NCBI GenBank assembly: GCA_025529335.1
Contig: JAMYHX010000010.1
Span: 124,001-188,000 of the forward strand
Length of the DNA stretch: 64,000 nucleotides
Source of the DNA: Rhizopus sp. PT2906
Lineage: Eukaryota; Mucoromycota; Mucoromycetes; Mucorales; Rhizopodaceae
Reading direction: 5' to 3'
In this document: in pieces, positions 21,673-32,430 of the stretch
How positions within the stretch are numbered: the first letter of the stretch is position 1
How the letters are laid out: the number at the start of each line of letters is the position of its first letter
Made by a program: the position numbers and the translations under genes
Notes under the pieces: model-generated
Databases searched by the model: none
What the model was told of the DNA's origin: nothing
The model's input: only the letters and a program-made list of their open reading frames with translations

Positions 21673-22154
21673 ATTTTATTTGTGTAAAAAGAAAGAAATA
21701 AAGAAAAAGAATAGGTTGTCTGCTTCTTTTTCATTTCTTTAGCCATCTTGTTCTGAATGATGCTTCGGTTCAGGAACATATATTGTTGTATAAGCAGCAA
21801 ATGACATAGACCCGTCTTTTTTTATAGTTTATAGAATTCTTATCTTTAAAAAAGATAGACCAACTTGATTAGGTTTGCAAGTCGACAAAAGAAAAGCAGA
21901 CAAGAACTCGACATATAAGCTGTGTACAGTGCTCACGGCATCAATTTATGCACTTACAAATATCAATTTACGTAAACTTGATTGATCAGCTCGTGTCAGT
22001 CCTAAAATCAATTGGCGTAGTACCCAGATCCAAATCGCGTCTTTAGTTGATCTATTCGCATAATAACTTTCCACGACTTCACATAAGCATAATATTAACA
22101 ATGCGAATTGGGTATCGATTTTGGTATTGACGCGAAATAGCACTGGCATGGTTT
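21673..22154. other. Intergenic after uL5
   Basis: Contains a 67-codon minus frame at 21946-22149 (VESYYANRSTKDAIWIWVLR) with protein-like composition but no recognised family. It may be accessory-element debris. No other structure seen. Confidence 0.4.
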
Positions 22155-22390
22155 GATATGGGTCATTATAATAACTCGAGTATAATCTTATAGTAGAGCA
22201 TACATTCTACTTTTCTCTATTGCATCTGATAAGAATAACTTATAATAATAATAACTATAATAGCTACTTGTATAACAATAATAATCACACTGATCACATT
22301 AATATAAATAGCGGTCATAGATTCTCTACCCTTATAAAACGCTTACGCGTCTAATTTAACAACATTTCAGCTTTTCTTTTTATAAAGAAT
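22155..22390 (+). repeat. Promoter-like repeat module, copy 1
   Basis: Shares two blocks with 25740-25885: TCATTATAATAA..CGAGTATAATCTTATAGTAGA and, about 170 bp later, a TTCTTTTTATAAAGAATG TATA-like core just before an ATG. Both copies precede accessory ORFs on the plus strand. It may be the 5' region of a repeated gene family or a mobile-element end. Confidence 0.5.
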
Positions 22391-22427
22391 GTAATTCGTA
22401 TGTTGTCGACATAATGGCCTTTTTTAG

Positions 22428-22880
22428 CATGAAGAAGGAACGGAATATGACGCCAGTGAAGTGGGAACCATACATGACAAGAATGGAAGCAAAAATATCA
22501 AAGAGGGCTTTTTAAAGCTACCAAAAGTCTTAAAGGATATGCTGGACCGCTTAGTCATGAAAAAGAAATCTCATGCAGGAATGGAAGTCGTGGGTATTCT
22601 TCACTGGCAAGTAATGACAGCTGGCCGACCTCGCCGATATATTACAGGAATATCAAGAGGAAAAGAGCTGAATATTCCTTGCAATATAGAGAAGTTTGGT
22701 GTGGAAGTTCTTCCAGTTCTGGTACAAGCATGGCAAGTAAAGCAGAAGATTGCCAGAACCAGAGAACTTTCCGTCACGTCAGCCAATAATGAAGAAAAAG
22801 AAGACAGCAGTTGGCTAGATACTTGCTTGAAAGATGATGGTGCCACCCTTGTCATTCCTTTAACAGCAGACACCCTATAA
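22428..22880 (+). CDS. Hypothetical accessory protein, C-terminal exon
   Basis: Open frame of about 150 codons starting after an acceptor-like TTTTTTAG at 22427 and ending in TAA at 22880. Visible: EEGTEYDASEVGTIHDKNG, LKLPKVLKDMLDRLV, a hydrophobic stretch with EVVGILHWQVMTAGRPRRYI, FGVEVLPVLVQAWQVKQKI, and an acidic DSSWLDTCLKDDGAT end. No start codon lies in frame, so an upstream exon is needed or the gene is truncated. I do not recognise the family, although LPKVLKDMLDRLV and the domain layout remind me of repetitive proteins in Mucorales genomes. It is preceded by the promoter-like repeat module. Confidence 0.4.
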   Translation, partial: HEEGTEYDASEVGTIHDKNGSKNIKEGFLKLPKVLKDMLDRLVMKKKSHAGMEVVGILHWQVMTAGRPRRYITGISRGKELNIPCNIEKFGVEVLPVLVQAWQVKQKIARTRELSVTSANNEEKEDSSWLDTCLKDDGATLVIPLTADTL

Positions 22881-23573
22881 TAGGCTGAATACCTTAAGTA
22901 AATGTAAAATGACTTTGTTAAAAGAGGATTGTGTGTCTTCTATACAAGAAAGACCTGCTCTATTAATAAAGAATATAAGAAGCACGAACGCCAACACCAG
23001 TCTCGGCATAGTGTATCAAAAGTGCAAATAAAATAAAAAAAGACATTCATCAACCACAAAAGCTACTCTTGTTTCACTTGATTGTTGCCTTCATGATCTC
23101 GGCCTTTATGGCTGCCTACAGTGCAACCTTGACAAAATATAGACAAAAAATGGTTCCTCGGCAGAGAACACATAATAGATAACTGTATTCTCAATACTTT
23201 ATTGTTTATGACAAACATCAAAGTAATAAACTTGTTGTTAATGGACAAATTTGCATCACGTGGAAAATAAAGGCATCTATGGCAATGATCGACAATTTTG
23301 AAAAATAGAGCTTTTCAGTAACATTTGTCCTCATATTTTTCCTTGGGACAACAATTTACCATACTCACACGAGAAATTGAACATGGGAAAAATTATTTTG
23401 GTACTCTCCGCTTAGCAGATCAAGAAGAATTAAAAGAAATGGTAGTTGCTGGAGGCAAATAATCCTTGTATGTCCTTTTATATACTAAACCATAACGCTG
23501 ACGGGACAAGGACGACAGATATAGTAGAGTACTCCATGGCACTACAAACACTTTTGAATCAGGTTTTTTGCTG

Positions 23574-23612
<39 letters not shown>

Positions 23613-24137
23613 GAAACACATTTATAGCTAGAAATAAAAGCGCGACCAGAGATCCTATTGTAGCATACATTGCTTTCTGAATATCATGATTAGGGACGCA
23701 AAGCGTAGTAGCTATCATGTGTATATAAATAGAACATTTTTGCACAAACATAGAAAGCGTTACACTCAAGATACGCAAATTTAATTCGACTTTCAAAAAA
23801 AAAAAAAAGATCCAACGTAAATGAGGCGCAGTCTACTACCAGCCTCAATGATGCAAGAATGAAAAAAAAAAAAAAAAAAACTATAGTTTTTGAATTGAAC
23901 ATAAATGTAAATATGACTCATGATGAAGCAAGTATATTCATTTTATGTTCTCGTCCAAAAATGTCAACACTAAATAGTGAATAGACAGAAATAGGCCCAA
24001 ACCCTGAAAAAGATAGTTTGCATGCTCGGTAAAGTGTAACTAAAATTTATATCTCTGACTACACTGCGATTGAATAAAGGGAAAAGAAAACTATTATCTT
24101 TTATATAAAAAATAAATAAATAAGTATGCTTTATTAT
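22881..24137. other. AT-rich gap with homopolymers
   Basis: No gene recognised. Holds A homopolymers at 23574-23609 (36 bases), about 23795-23808 and about 23862-23880. The poly-Phe minus-strand frames here are products of these runs. Confidence 0.6.
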
Positions 24138-24785
24138 TTAAGGGAATAAAACAAAATCGTCATTCATTTCTTCAAAAGTTGAAAAGGATAAGAGAGGAGA
24201 AGCAGGCGGAGAGAAAGGGTAAAGTGTGTCATCATTATCATTATTAGTTATTCTTTCAAGTTCTTGCAATATCGTTTCATCTTCCAGTAATACATTATCT
24301 TCTTTATCACAAGATTCGTCGTTATTATAAGAAGTAATAGTTGGTATTGGGCCAAATAAAGCGCCTTCATCTTGATTTGTCCTTCTTTTCTTTACAACTC
24401 TTGTAATATCAGAAGATGAACGCTTAGAAGATGATGAATATACTGGTGATAAAATACTATTATCCAAAGAAGAGTCATCCGGTTGATTGTTCGTGTCATG
24501 AGTAGATTTGCGCCAGTTCTGAAAAGTGGTTAATATTTCTTTTTCACTTATGGCGGCTGAAGATTGGCGACCAGGTAAAAATCCAACTTTAAACATTCTT
24601 TTGGGTATAAATGATGATGACGAAGGTGTGCTAATTGAAGGTTCATAGATAGTTCTTGAATGCATGGTGGATGAGTTTTCATGGTTTGGTGAATGGGTTG
24701 TTTGGCAATAGTTTCGTTGATGGTAAGACAGGTCATTTTTATCAGTTTTTAAAGAACACAAAACGCTACTTGACTTTATAGACAC
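24138..24785 (-). CDS. Hypothetical Ser-rich protein with basic patch and acidic C-terminus
   Basis: Minus-strand open frame of up to 215 codons ending at 24138. The frame opens with GTG at 24785 rather than ATG; the first in-frame ATG is at 24665 (MHSRTIYEPSISTP), giving about 175 residues, unless an unseen upstream exon supplies the start. Features: a Ser-rich N-terminus, KRMFKVGFLPGRQSSAAISE, WRKS, a possible nuclear localisation patch VVKKRRTNQDE, and a strongly acidic tail with LEDETILQELERI and SPPASPLLSFSTFEEMNDD. The acidic proline/serine tail suggests a nuclear regulator, but that is a guess. A pyrimidine-rich region upstream fits a promoter/leader. Family not recognised. Confidence 0.5.
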   Translation of the reverse strand: MSIKSSSVLCSLKTDKNDLSYHQRNYCQTTHSPNHENSSTMHSRTIYEPSISTPSSSSFIPKRMFKVGFLPGRQSSAAISEKEILTTFQNWRKSTHDTNNQPDDSSLDNSILSPVYSSSSKRSSSDITRVVKKRRTNQDEGALFGPIPTITSYNNDESCDKEDNVLLEDETILQELERITNNDNDDTLYPFSPPASPLLSFSTFEEMNDDFVLFP

Positions 24786-25739
24786 TTATTATTATTGAGG
24801 CGATCGTAATTAAAATCACCTCCGTTTGGAAAATAAACAGGCAAGTGGGGGATAAGTAACCCTTTTGTTTTAGAGAGAAAAGAAGAAGAAAAAAAAGGGA
24901 AAAGAAAAACACAAGGGTTGAAAAATAAAAAAGTATACAATCATACTATTGGCTAAGCCTATTCTAAAAACGTAGTCACTTAGCATCTGCTGATTTCCCT
25001 TTACGGATAAAATACACCGACTGTGTACACTACAAACAGGACAGAATAGAAAGAAAAAGCCATTGCATAGTCTTTTTATGATAGCAACACTTGCCCTTTT
25101 TACTTGATTTAATTAAGCTTAATGATCTTCATCATTAATGATGATCTATACCTTATTTGCAATATATAGTTGTTTACTAGAGTTTGCGCTTCTTACACAT
25201 AGAAATATCTTTCACAATAAAAGACCCTCTCTCTTGTTCAACATACACACTATTTCCAGAAAGCAATGTCGTTCCAAGATGTCGTATTTTGTATATCCTT
25301 TATATTATACAACACTACTTTTAAAACTTTAATTCAAATTTGCTTTGATGTCTGGACCTGATAACAGGCTTTTGATGCTCTTGAACATGACCAAAAGAGA
25401 ACAGAATGAGATTATTCATCCCTTTTAAAAAGGCTTATTCTTTTACTGTCAACTGTACATGAAAAAATAAAGGCTACCACTTGCAGATCTTTGATTATCT
25501 TTTCATCGTTGTCAACTTCGCTGCAAAGCTTAACAAACATGCCTTGCATATTTTTCAGTGTCTTCATATTTGGCTTGATTTAATTCCTAGCTGGGAAAAT
25601 AAGATTTTACTGGACTGCGTTAATAAGCAGAAATTGCTCTCTTCAAAGTAGTGGCTTGCTGTACCATATTGCTCAGTATGCGACATAGCTAATCACCCTA
25701 AAGATAATGTATTTTCTGCAAGACTCTTTGACGCGTGTT
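24786..25739. other. Intergenic, nothing recognised
   Basis: Purine/pyrimidine-biased stretch at 24870-24930, likely the leader of the minus-strand gene. The 64-codon frame at 25138-25332 is not supported. Confidence 0.5.
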
Positions 25740-25885
25740 TGATGGGATAAATCATTATAATAATTAAGTATAATCTTATAGTAGATCATACATCCCTTTA
25801 TAATATCAATGACACTATTATAAATAGTTCTGTAAATCTCAAACTTTTATTTAATGATATTTAGCTCTTCTTTATAAAGAATCTA
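25740..25885 (+). repeat. Promoter-like repeat module, copy 2
   Basis: Counterpart of 22155-22390: GTTTGATGGGATAAATCATT, AAGTATAATCTTATAGTAGA and CTTCTTTATAAAGAATCT, ending immediately before an ATG at 25893. The TATAAAG core lies about 20 bp from that ATG. A similar CTCTTTATAAAGAATATC also occurs at 48664-48681. Confidence 0.5.
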
Positions 25886-25892
25886 CTTTGCA

Positions 25893-26669
25893 ATGTTCAA
25901 GAACCTTTTAATTCGTGTTCCTCTTGTAAGTAATCAAATGCACTAATGCTATTTTATTTTTTCGTCTATATTTACCTTTCTTTTTTGTAATAGATAGGAC
26001 ACTTTGGGACTAAAGCTGCTTTTGTTGGGCCGACCATAAACAATATGTCACTTTCATTTACAGTCTCAGATTCGCTCATTTTATACAAGAGCATCATACG
26101 CGTATCATTCGTGTCTCTAACAGACTGCTTCATCTGTCAATACTAACGCGGATTGCATCTGATTCCGAGAACGTCGTGTCCGATTCCGACATCGAAGATG
26201 TCAAAGGTATGATAATACATGATATATTTGTGCTTCTTACAAGACAGCCGTTGACAGGGGCGATACGCCGAAGTGGTTCATCAGCCAGGCTGACCATGCT
26301 GCCTTTGTGGATGTGGTCCTTTTGCCCATGTTCAGGAAGGTACTCGATTCCTCGGTGGTTCCAATTGCTCTTATCTATCAAGCAGCGGGCTTCAATGGCT
26401 TGGAGAAGACCGTCATGGTGACGAGTCAAGAGTTATACGACGTAATCGCTGTCATGCGCCGTAGGCTTGCCGAGGATGGCTCATCTGGCCAACAGCTCCG
26501 CGACTTCTTCTTCGTCACTTGGGACATGGGACTGAAGGTTCGCTTTGCATCGGCCGACAGCTATGCCGACGCATTACAGCACCTGAACATGAACTGGCAG
26601 CAAGTGGACCGCAACGAACAAATGCAGGCAAAAGTCACGACAGGAAAAGTAGTTGGTTTCATTCAATAG
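25893..26669 (+). pseudogene. Accessory protein gene, probably broken; GC-rich last exon
   Basis: A small first exon MFKNLLIRVPL (25893-25925) can splice over a GT-AG intron to 25995, but the frame then stops at about 26145. A different, much longer frame runs from about 26254 (TAVDRGDTPKWFISQADHAA) to TAG at 26669, about 138 codons: FVDVVLLPMFRKVLDSSVVP, ALIYQAAGFNGLEKTVMVTS, QQLRDFFFVTWDMGLK, QHLNMNWQQVDRNEQMQ. Possible joins exist but none gives one open frame from an ATG, except a start at MSK just before the intron at 26207. Base composition of this exon is clearly more GC-rich than the flanks. Family not recognised; the domain may belong to a lineage-specific repeated family. Confidence 0.4.
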
Positions 26670-27769
26670 CAGTCAATCATATATTGACAAACTTTATTTA
26701 TTATTGCTTTTGTCCATATAAATGTTAGCTAACGAAGAAAAACCGAAACTAAACAAAGCTCAACTTGACAAGAAAAAAAAAATACCTCAAGTCACATTCA
26801 AACTCTGGAGTTTTTGAAAGTCTAATTGATGGGATAGAGCAAAAAAGAAGAAAAGATGAGAACAAGGTTGCCGATGCAGAAGTTGACGTCAGCCAAATTC
26901 ATTCAACGATTCAAGACGAACATCACTCTGGATATGTTGTGACGAACACCTTTTTTGAAAGGCATAAATACACCTGTTTATTCGTCCTCAAAGGACAATA
27001 TCGAATAAATTACCTTCTCTTGTCATGTATTCTTTCACCTCTCTTATAAATCCTTTCTTTGAAATATTCATAATCTCTTTTTATTTTCTTTTAAATCCTC
27101 TTGATCTAGTATCAATCTTATATTACTAATCGGGATAGTCTTTGTACCTTTTTACTTCAACCAATTACTTTACTTTGACACTTTATAATTCAATTATTAT
27201 TATTTTTTGTTCCTAGCTATGCCCAGCTTGCTGGCAATGTATTTAGGCGTCCAATAATTGTATACCTTGAAAACAAGCTTGTCAACAATCCTTTAGAAAT
27301 GCTTTTTCCGTTGCTAAAAAAATGTGGATCGGGTGCCCTGAAGCTTATTGAGAAACAAGAAAGAAAGCTCATTATTACATGCACCATTTCTCATTAGTCA
27401 TGACGCGTTATATGAACGTATTTTGTGGTCAATGTCTCTTTGTATCGTTCTTTCTTTGAGTAGTCTCATAAGACAAAGTGTTTATACGACAAATACGACA
27501 CTTCAACGCGGCCCTTTAAGGCACCTATGCATACAAAAAGTTCAAGTCACTCATATCCTTGTTTTTAAATCATTATCAGTTATCCTTGTTCTCATTGCAC
27601 AAGTGTGACCCATTCAATATCGATGTTCTTCCAATTGTAAATAAAACTGGAAGCTTATCTTTTTTGGCGTTGTTGCTGTTATTGTTGGGACTCGCTCTTA
27701 TCTACTTATTTATTCATTTTAGACACTTCCACTTTAGCTTAATGCAGATTAAAAAGTTATGTCTTTATT
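26670..27769. other. Accessory region with possible mobile-element debris
   Basis: Two protein-like fragments on the plus strand: 26765-26945 (QKRRKDENKVADAEVDVSQI and neighbours) and 27220-27399 (AQLAGNVFRRPIIVYLENKL...EMLFPLLKKCG). The second resembles the C-terminal part of OTU/Ulp-type peptidases carried by fungal mobile elements (…ANVFxRPIxVY…), an inference from a short motif. Other open frames here are not supported. Confidence 0.35.
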
Positions 27770-28551
27770 TTACGAAGGAATGTGATGATCTACTACAGGA
27801 ACACTTCTTACTACAGATTTGATTTCATCTACTCTGTCTAATAGCATTTGTGCTGTCTTTACTGTCTCTTTTCTTATTTGGCGCGCATCCAAAAAGTCTT
27901 GTTTGCAAGTGACCCCATCAAGATCAAATAAAATATGCATTAATTGTTCTCCAAGATACGCTCCCGTATAGACTTGTTTCTTTTTATCTTTCTCCGTCTT
28001 GTTATCATTCAGCATAAACTCCTTTATATCATTTTCGTATTGTTGAACCTTTGGCGCAATATCGCTGTTTATCTTGGTTTTTATATTTTCTAATCTTTCA
28101 ATAGCATGCTCTTCTTCGCTTGACCGATTTGTTTTATGCACTTGATGTTGCTTGTCTGTAGTCGCCTCTTTCTAATCAATATCTTAATATTAAACACAGT
28201 TGATTTATTTATTATTTACGCTATCCTTGTTTTCATGTGTATTGTGCTGACTTGTTTTTAATGTGATAGAACACCTAGGACGAACACCATAGATGCTTAG
28301 AGGCATATCATCATTATTCATAACAGCTAATTACAGTGTATTAAAATACTAGAGTGTTTCATATATACAAATAAAGTGCACTTCACGCTACCTCCAAATA
28401 CAAGCAACTTGATTCGGTCAGGTTCGATGCCTGTCATTTGAGAACAGTATGTCTTCAGTTCCTTTACTGTCGTCCGCTTTAAGTCGTCTATACTATTAAA
28501 TTCGATAGGAAATCTCTTTCCGTGCCATTTTATTTCAATCAATGCAGACAT
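27770..28551 (-). CDS. BAG-domain Hsp70 co-chaperone with N-terminal ubiquitin-like domain (BAG1-like)
   Basis: Nucleotide-exchange factor for Hsp70. Three exons, 28392-28551, 28220-28326 and 27770-28171, give 222 residues. The N-terminal 75 residues form a ubiquitin-like fold: IEIKWHGKRFPIEF, TTVKELKTYCSQMTGI and PDRIKLLVFGAVMNNDDMPL, ending YGVRPRCSITLK. A charged linker leads to a BAG domain (about 110-215): AIERLENIKTKINSDIAPKV, QQYENDIKEF, YLGEQLMHILFDLDGVTC and RQIRKETVKTAQMLLDRVD. This Ubl-plus-BAG layout is that of BAG1 and S. pombe Bag101/102. The last exon and the middle exon join in phase at DSKEAT. No transmembrane helix is seen, so a cytosolic role is likely. Confidence 0.88.
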
Positions 28552-29880
28552 GTCACAGTGAAGGAAGAAGAAGAAAAAAAAAAAAGATTTTATGCTTGTG
28601 TTTCAAGTAGAGTATTTAGCCGGAGTTTGTGTCAATTGTTACTTTCCCTTATGAAGGATGGTTCATTGTGTAAAATACGGTCTATACCTCGATTATAATG
28701 AAGTAATAACTAAAAGGTGAATGCTGCTATTGTAATGCTTAAGATGGTCCAAGTGATCATAGTGTCGTTTGTTGTAGTAATGCCCTACTTTAACAAAAAA
28801 AAGATACACAAGCACATTTTGCTCTCTGGACCGCTAGACTAAGCTATCATCATAACTGAAAGGTCAATTAACACTGATAATGGCCCATCAAAGAGCGTAA
28901 AGAATGATTTTGAAAAAATTAATTTTACATTCATGATTGATATCGTAGGCCAAACATTCTAAGGGCTGATGACCGAAACAAGGAAATGAACCTACCCCTT
29001 GCCTGAGAAAAAAGGTACCAGCTTCACTTTTGCTTCATATAAAATAGTCTAGACGGAAAGAATTAGGCTTTGACTGCCATTCTGTAGCATGTAAACCAGA
29101 TTTGAGGAAGAGGTGCGTGAGAGCATGTAAAATAGATAAAAAAAACAGTAGAACAATTCAATGTGATTCGATAATAAGAAAATATATATCTTTTATCTGG
29201 AAAAGTCAAGGAGGGGAGGGGAGACTGTTTCCATTCAAAAGCCAATGCAATTTTTAGAGCATCAGAGTGCATTGTTTTCTTAAAAAGCCTTCTATGAATG
29301 AGATGTCTCAAATATATAAAAGAAACCATCGTGTGCAATAATGTCAATGTATATTCACAGTACATTAAAGAACAAGAGCCAATAAATTTTTCAGACAGCA
29401 TATTATAGACTGGAGCATAGATCTTCCAGGAAAGGGACCAAACAGACACCTCTCTTTGTGAAACACCACGTGAGTAACAAAAATAGTATTTTTATACTTT
29501 TTTTTTTCTCCTGCGCGCTATATATAAATATATTTGAATATCGTAAAATGGAAAATCCTTTTACAACACACCCCTAGTTGTCTGCACTAATGCTTTCCTG
29601 TGACATGCGATTGTCAAGGATTACATGTCCAGATCACATATAATAAGGGGTATCATGGTCCCTTTTTTTGATTACTTTGGATAAAGATGTTCATTCTTTA
29701 GAATAGGAGCTTCAATATTTTGAATTGGCCGGAGCGAAACGATGCGCCCAATGTGGTCATTAGATCATTTGATAATAAAAAACAGTTGTTTAATAGTACA
29801 TGAAAACACAACATTTAACTGGAATAAATAATAATATTACAAAAGATATCTCCTTATTTTTAGCAACATGACTCAGTGCA
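28552..29880. other. Intergenic, nothing recognised
   Basis: A 128-codon minus frame at 29063-29449 starts with GTG, has leader-like composition and no family resemblance; not called. The rest is AT-rich flank. Confidence 0.5.
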
Positions 29881-31338
29881 TTACACTGCATATGCAATAG
29901 CAGCCATACCAAGAATAGCAGTAATAACACCAGGATAGGAGAGACGTGTACCTGAACTAGTTGAGCCATTGGCATTGGCAACACTAATGCCAGATGGAAT
30001 AGGAGCTTGTGATGGAGAACTAGCAGATGAAGATGGGATTGACGTAGTCACATTAGCAGTAGTTGTTGTGTTTGAAGCCGTGGTGTTGGCTGGGATGGAT
30101 CCATCTGCTGTAGGATACACAAAGTTTGTTTCCCAGTAAGGCTGAGAGATATTGAAGCATTGATTCCATGGCATCACATTAAAGACTTCCTTAACTTGGG
30201 GTAACCACTTTTCAGCCATGGATACTGTAGCGTTGTTAAGTTCGTGCTGAAGGATGATATGACCGGTAGAGCTATCACTTCCGTTCTTACGGGCTGCGAT
30301 CCAGCCTTCAAAGTAACCATCAACGGTTGCAGGAGACAAATTACCACCACCAGAACCAGGCATGTTCCAATCATCAGTATCTTCGTCCCAAAGAACAGTG
30401 ACCATACCCATTTGCCAGGCAATGGCGCGAACACGATCGTCCACGTCGCCGTAAGGGGGTCTCCAACATTTAGGAGTTACTCCTGTAACTTCCTTTATAG
30501 CGCGCAATGTCCAGTAGAATTCAGCAACTACGGCTTCGTTTTGAAGCGAGGTCATGGCAGGATGAGACCACGTATGAACACAGATTGTATGGCCATCAGC
30601 TAAAGCTCTTTGTGCTGCAGCAGGAGCTTGAATAACATTGGAGCCGATATCTTTTAAAAAAAAAGAGGTTAAAAATAAAAAAAAATGTTATTCGTAGAGT
30701 TTCAAAACTTACAAAATAAGCCGGCTTTTTGATTGTGTTCTGCTAAAAAGTTGTACAGATTAGGTTCTGCCCAACTACCAGCATCAGAAGTAAGTGGTCC
30801 ATCATCATATGTCTATTTCAGATATAATTAATACAAAGATGTACCAATAAATTAAACTACTTACCAAGCCCCATTCACCGACGTTCGGACAACGGTAGTA
30901 GTCAGGAGGAATGATTGGGTTTTTAGACTTAACACAACCAGATGCACTCCACCAACAATCAGGATCACTGTTGGAATCGTATCCAGTCATACTAAGATCA
31001 CCGTTGGAGTTGGCCTTACGAACAGTTGCATTGGGTACAAGACCCCAATCGATAGAATTGATCGCAGCCTTCACTTCGGGAGAGTCAACAGGTGGTGTCT
31101 TCCACGTTGTAGGATAGCCAGTAGCATTGAAAGTGAGAGAAGGTAACGCGCCTGTAGGAATAGTTGTATTGGATCCTGGATAAGCTTTAACGTTTCCTGT
31201 TAAAGGTACAACATCAGAAAGATAAGAGGGAGAGGTCTGAGCGGGAGGAGCAGATGAGGTCTTGTTGGATTGCGCATTGACAGCAGTGGCTATGAGAATA
31301 GCAGAAGATAAGATTAATGAATTATAGAATCCAACCAT
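29881..31338 (-). CDS. Chitin deacetylase, secreted, probably GPI-anchored (CE4)
   Basis: Converts nascent chitin to chitosan in the cell wall, a hallmark activity of Mucoromycota. Exons 30865-31338, 30713-30812 and 29881-30650 encode 447 residues. Start chosen at 31338 because it gives a clean signal peptide (MVGFYNSLILSSAILIATAV); a longer in-frame start at 31482 would bury it. The NodB domain has motif 1 TYDDGP (metal Asp), motif 2 HTWSHP (metal His residues), motif 3 RPPYGD and a DTDDWN segment. N-terminal linker is Ser/Thr/Pro-rich with glycosylation sites. The C-terminus is Ser/Thr-rich and ends in a hydrophobic tail (PGVITAILGMAAIAYAV), as expected of a GPI signal. All catalytic motifs are intact. 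Introns lie just before TYDDGP and after the GLFY strand. Confidence 0.94.
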
Positions 31339-32430
31339 TTGCCAGTCGTTTAGGATGAAGAAAAAGGAGGATAAAAAGAGGGATAAAAGCTCTTTTATAC
31401 AGTTTGATGAATCACTCTGCGTGTTACACCAGTGAGTTATCGTACTGCTGGTTACGCATGTAGCCAACGGTTTGTGCAACATTGCTACATTAAAAAAAGA
31501 AAATTCGCTAAAAAAGGATAATAACTGGGCTTTATGTTTTCTTGAATTGGCTTGAATTTGTTTATTTTTGGTGAATTAAATAGAGATAGAGTGTACCTTT
31601 TTTCATTCTTTTTTGGTTACTATAGTAACCCTAAATCAGAAGGCACCCCATTTTTTTTATTTCCGTGGTTATTGTCCACTGAAAATGAACCTTTTTTTAT
31701 TGTGACTGATGCTCTGTCAGTCCTAGACTGTCGAAGCTACTTTATATTAGAGCCATTCAAATTGAAAGAGTCTTTCTGCAATGAATCAGATGATTTGCAT
31801 CTTTAGAGTTTCATCTTTTAATATGACAGCAGCCACTTTAGTTGTGAATAGAAGGCATGAGCCCTTAAAATAGATGGAAAGGCGCAGTTACTGAGCAACT
31901 AAAGTGTATTTTTAAAATGATATGCCGCGAACATCAGGCGCTATATCTATTCCTCGGTCAAGTCCCCAAGTCATAGCCCATTAATCAAATGTGACAAAAA
32001 GGAGCGTTACGCCCTCTTTGACCTTTATTCTATAATATAAAAGATGTATATTTCACAAGTATGCTGATGAGTGATTACATCAAAGATGGGTTGTAGAGTA
32101 ACCATTATGATAATAAAGATATTCGATTAAACTGGGCGCAGTCTGCCCTTCATCTGACAAGTACTATTTTACTTTGTATGGGGGGCTTATCGTTATATTA
32201 CTTTATCCGTGACAAGAAGTATTGTAGGCTATGATGCTATGAAACTGTTTAACAGTTTAGCCATAATTCAACAAGTGCTTTTGTGATGCATTAGAATTAC
32301 AATAGTACAGCAACATATTCCAGCAAAATAGCTCAATCATTTACTCTTTGAAGTTGTATTTCTCACATTTCTTTTTTCCCGCACCTTTTGCAAAAAAAAA
32401 AAAGATTACCAAGTGCTTACGCGTTTTTAT
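31339..32430. other. Intergenic, nothing recognised
   Basis: Promoter region of the chitin deacetylase and 3' flank of the OST48 gene. A T-rich plus frame at 31552-31806 is not supported. An A run at about 32390 precedes the OST48 stop. Confidence 0.5.

Noticed and set aside
29063..29449. 128-codon minus-strand frame
   Set aside because: Starts with GTG, aromatic-rich random-looking composition, no splice context and no family resemblance.
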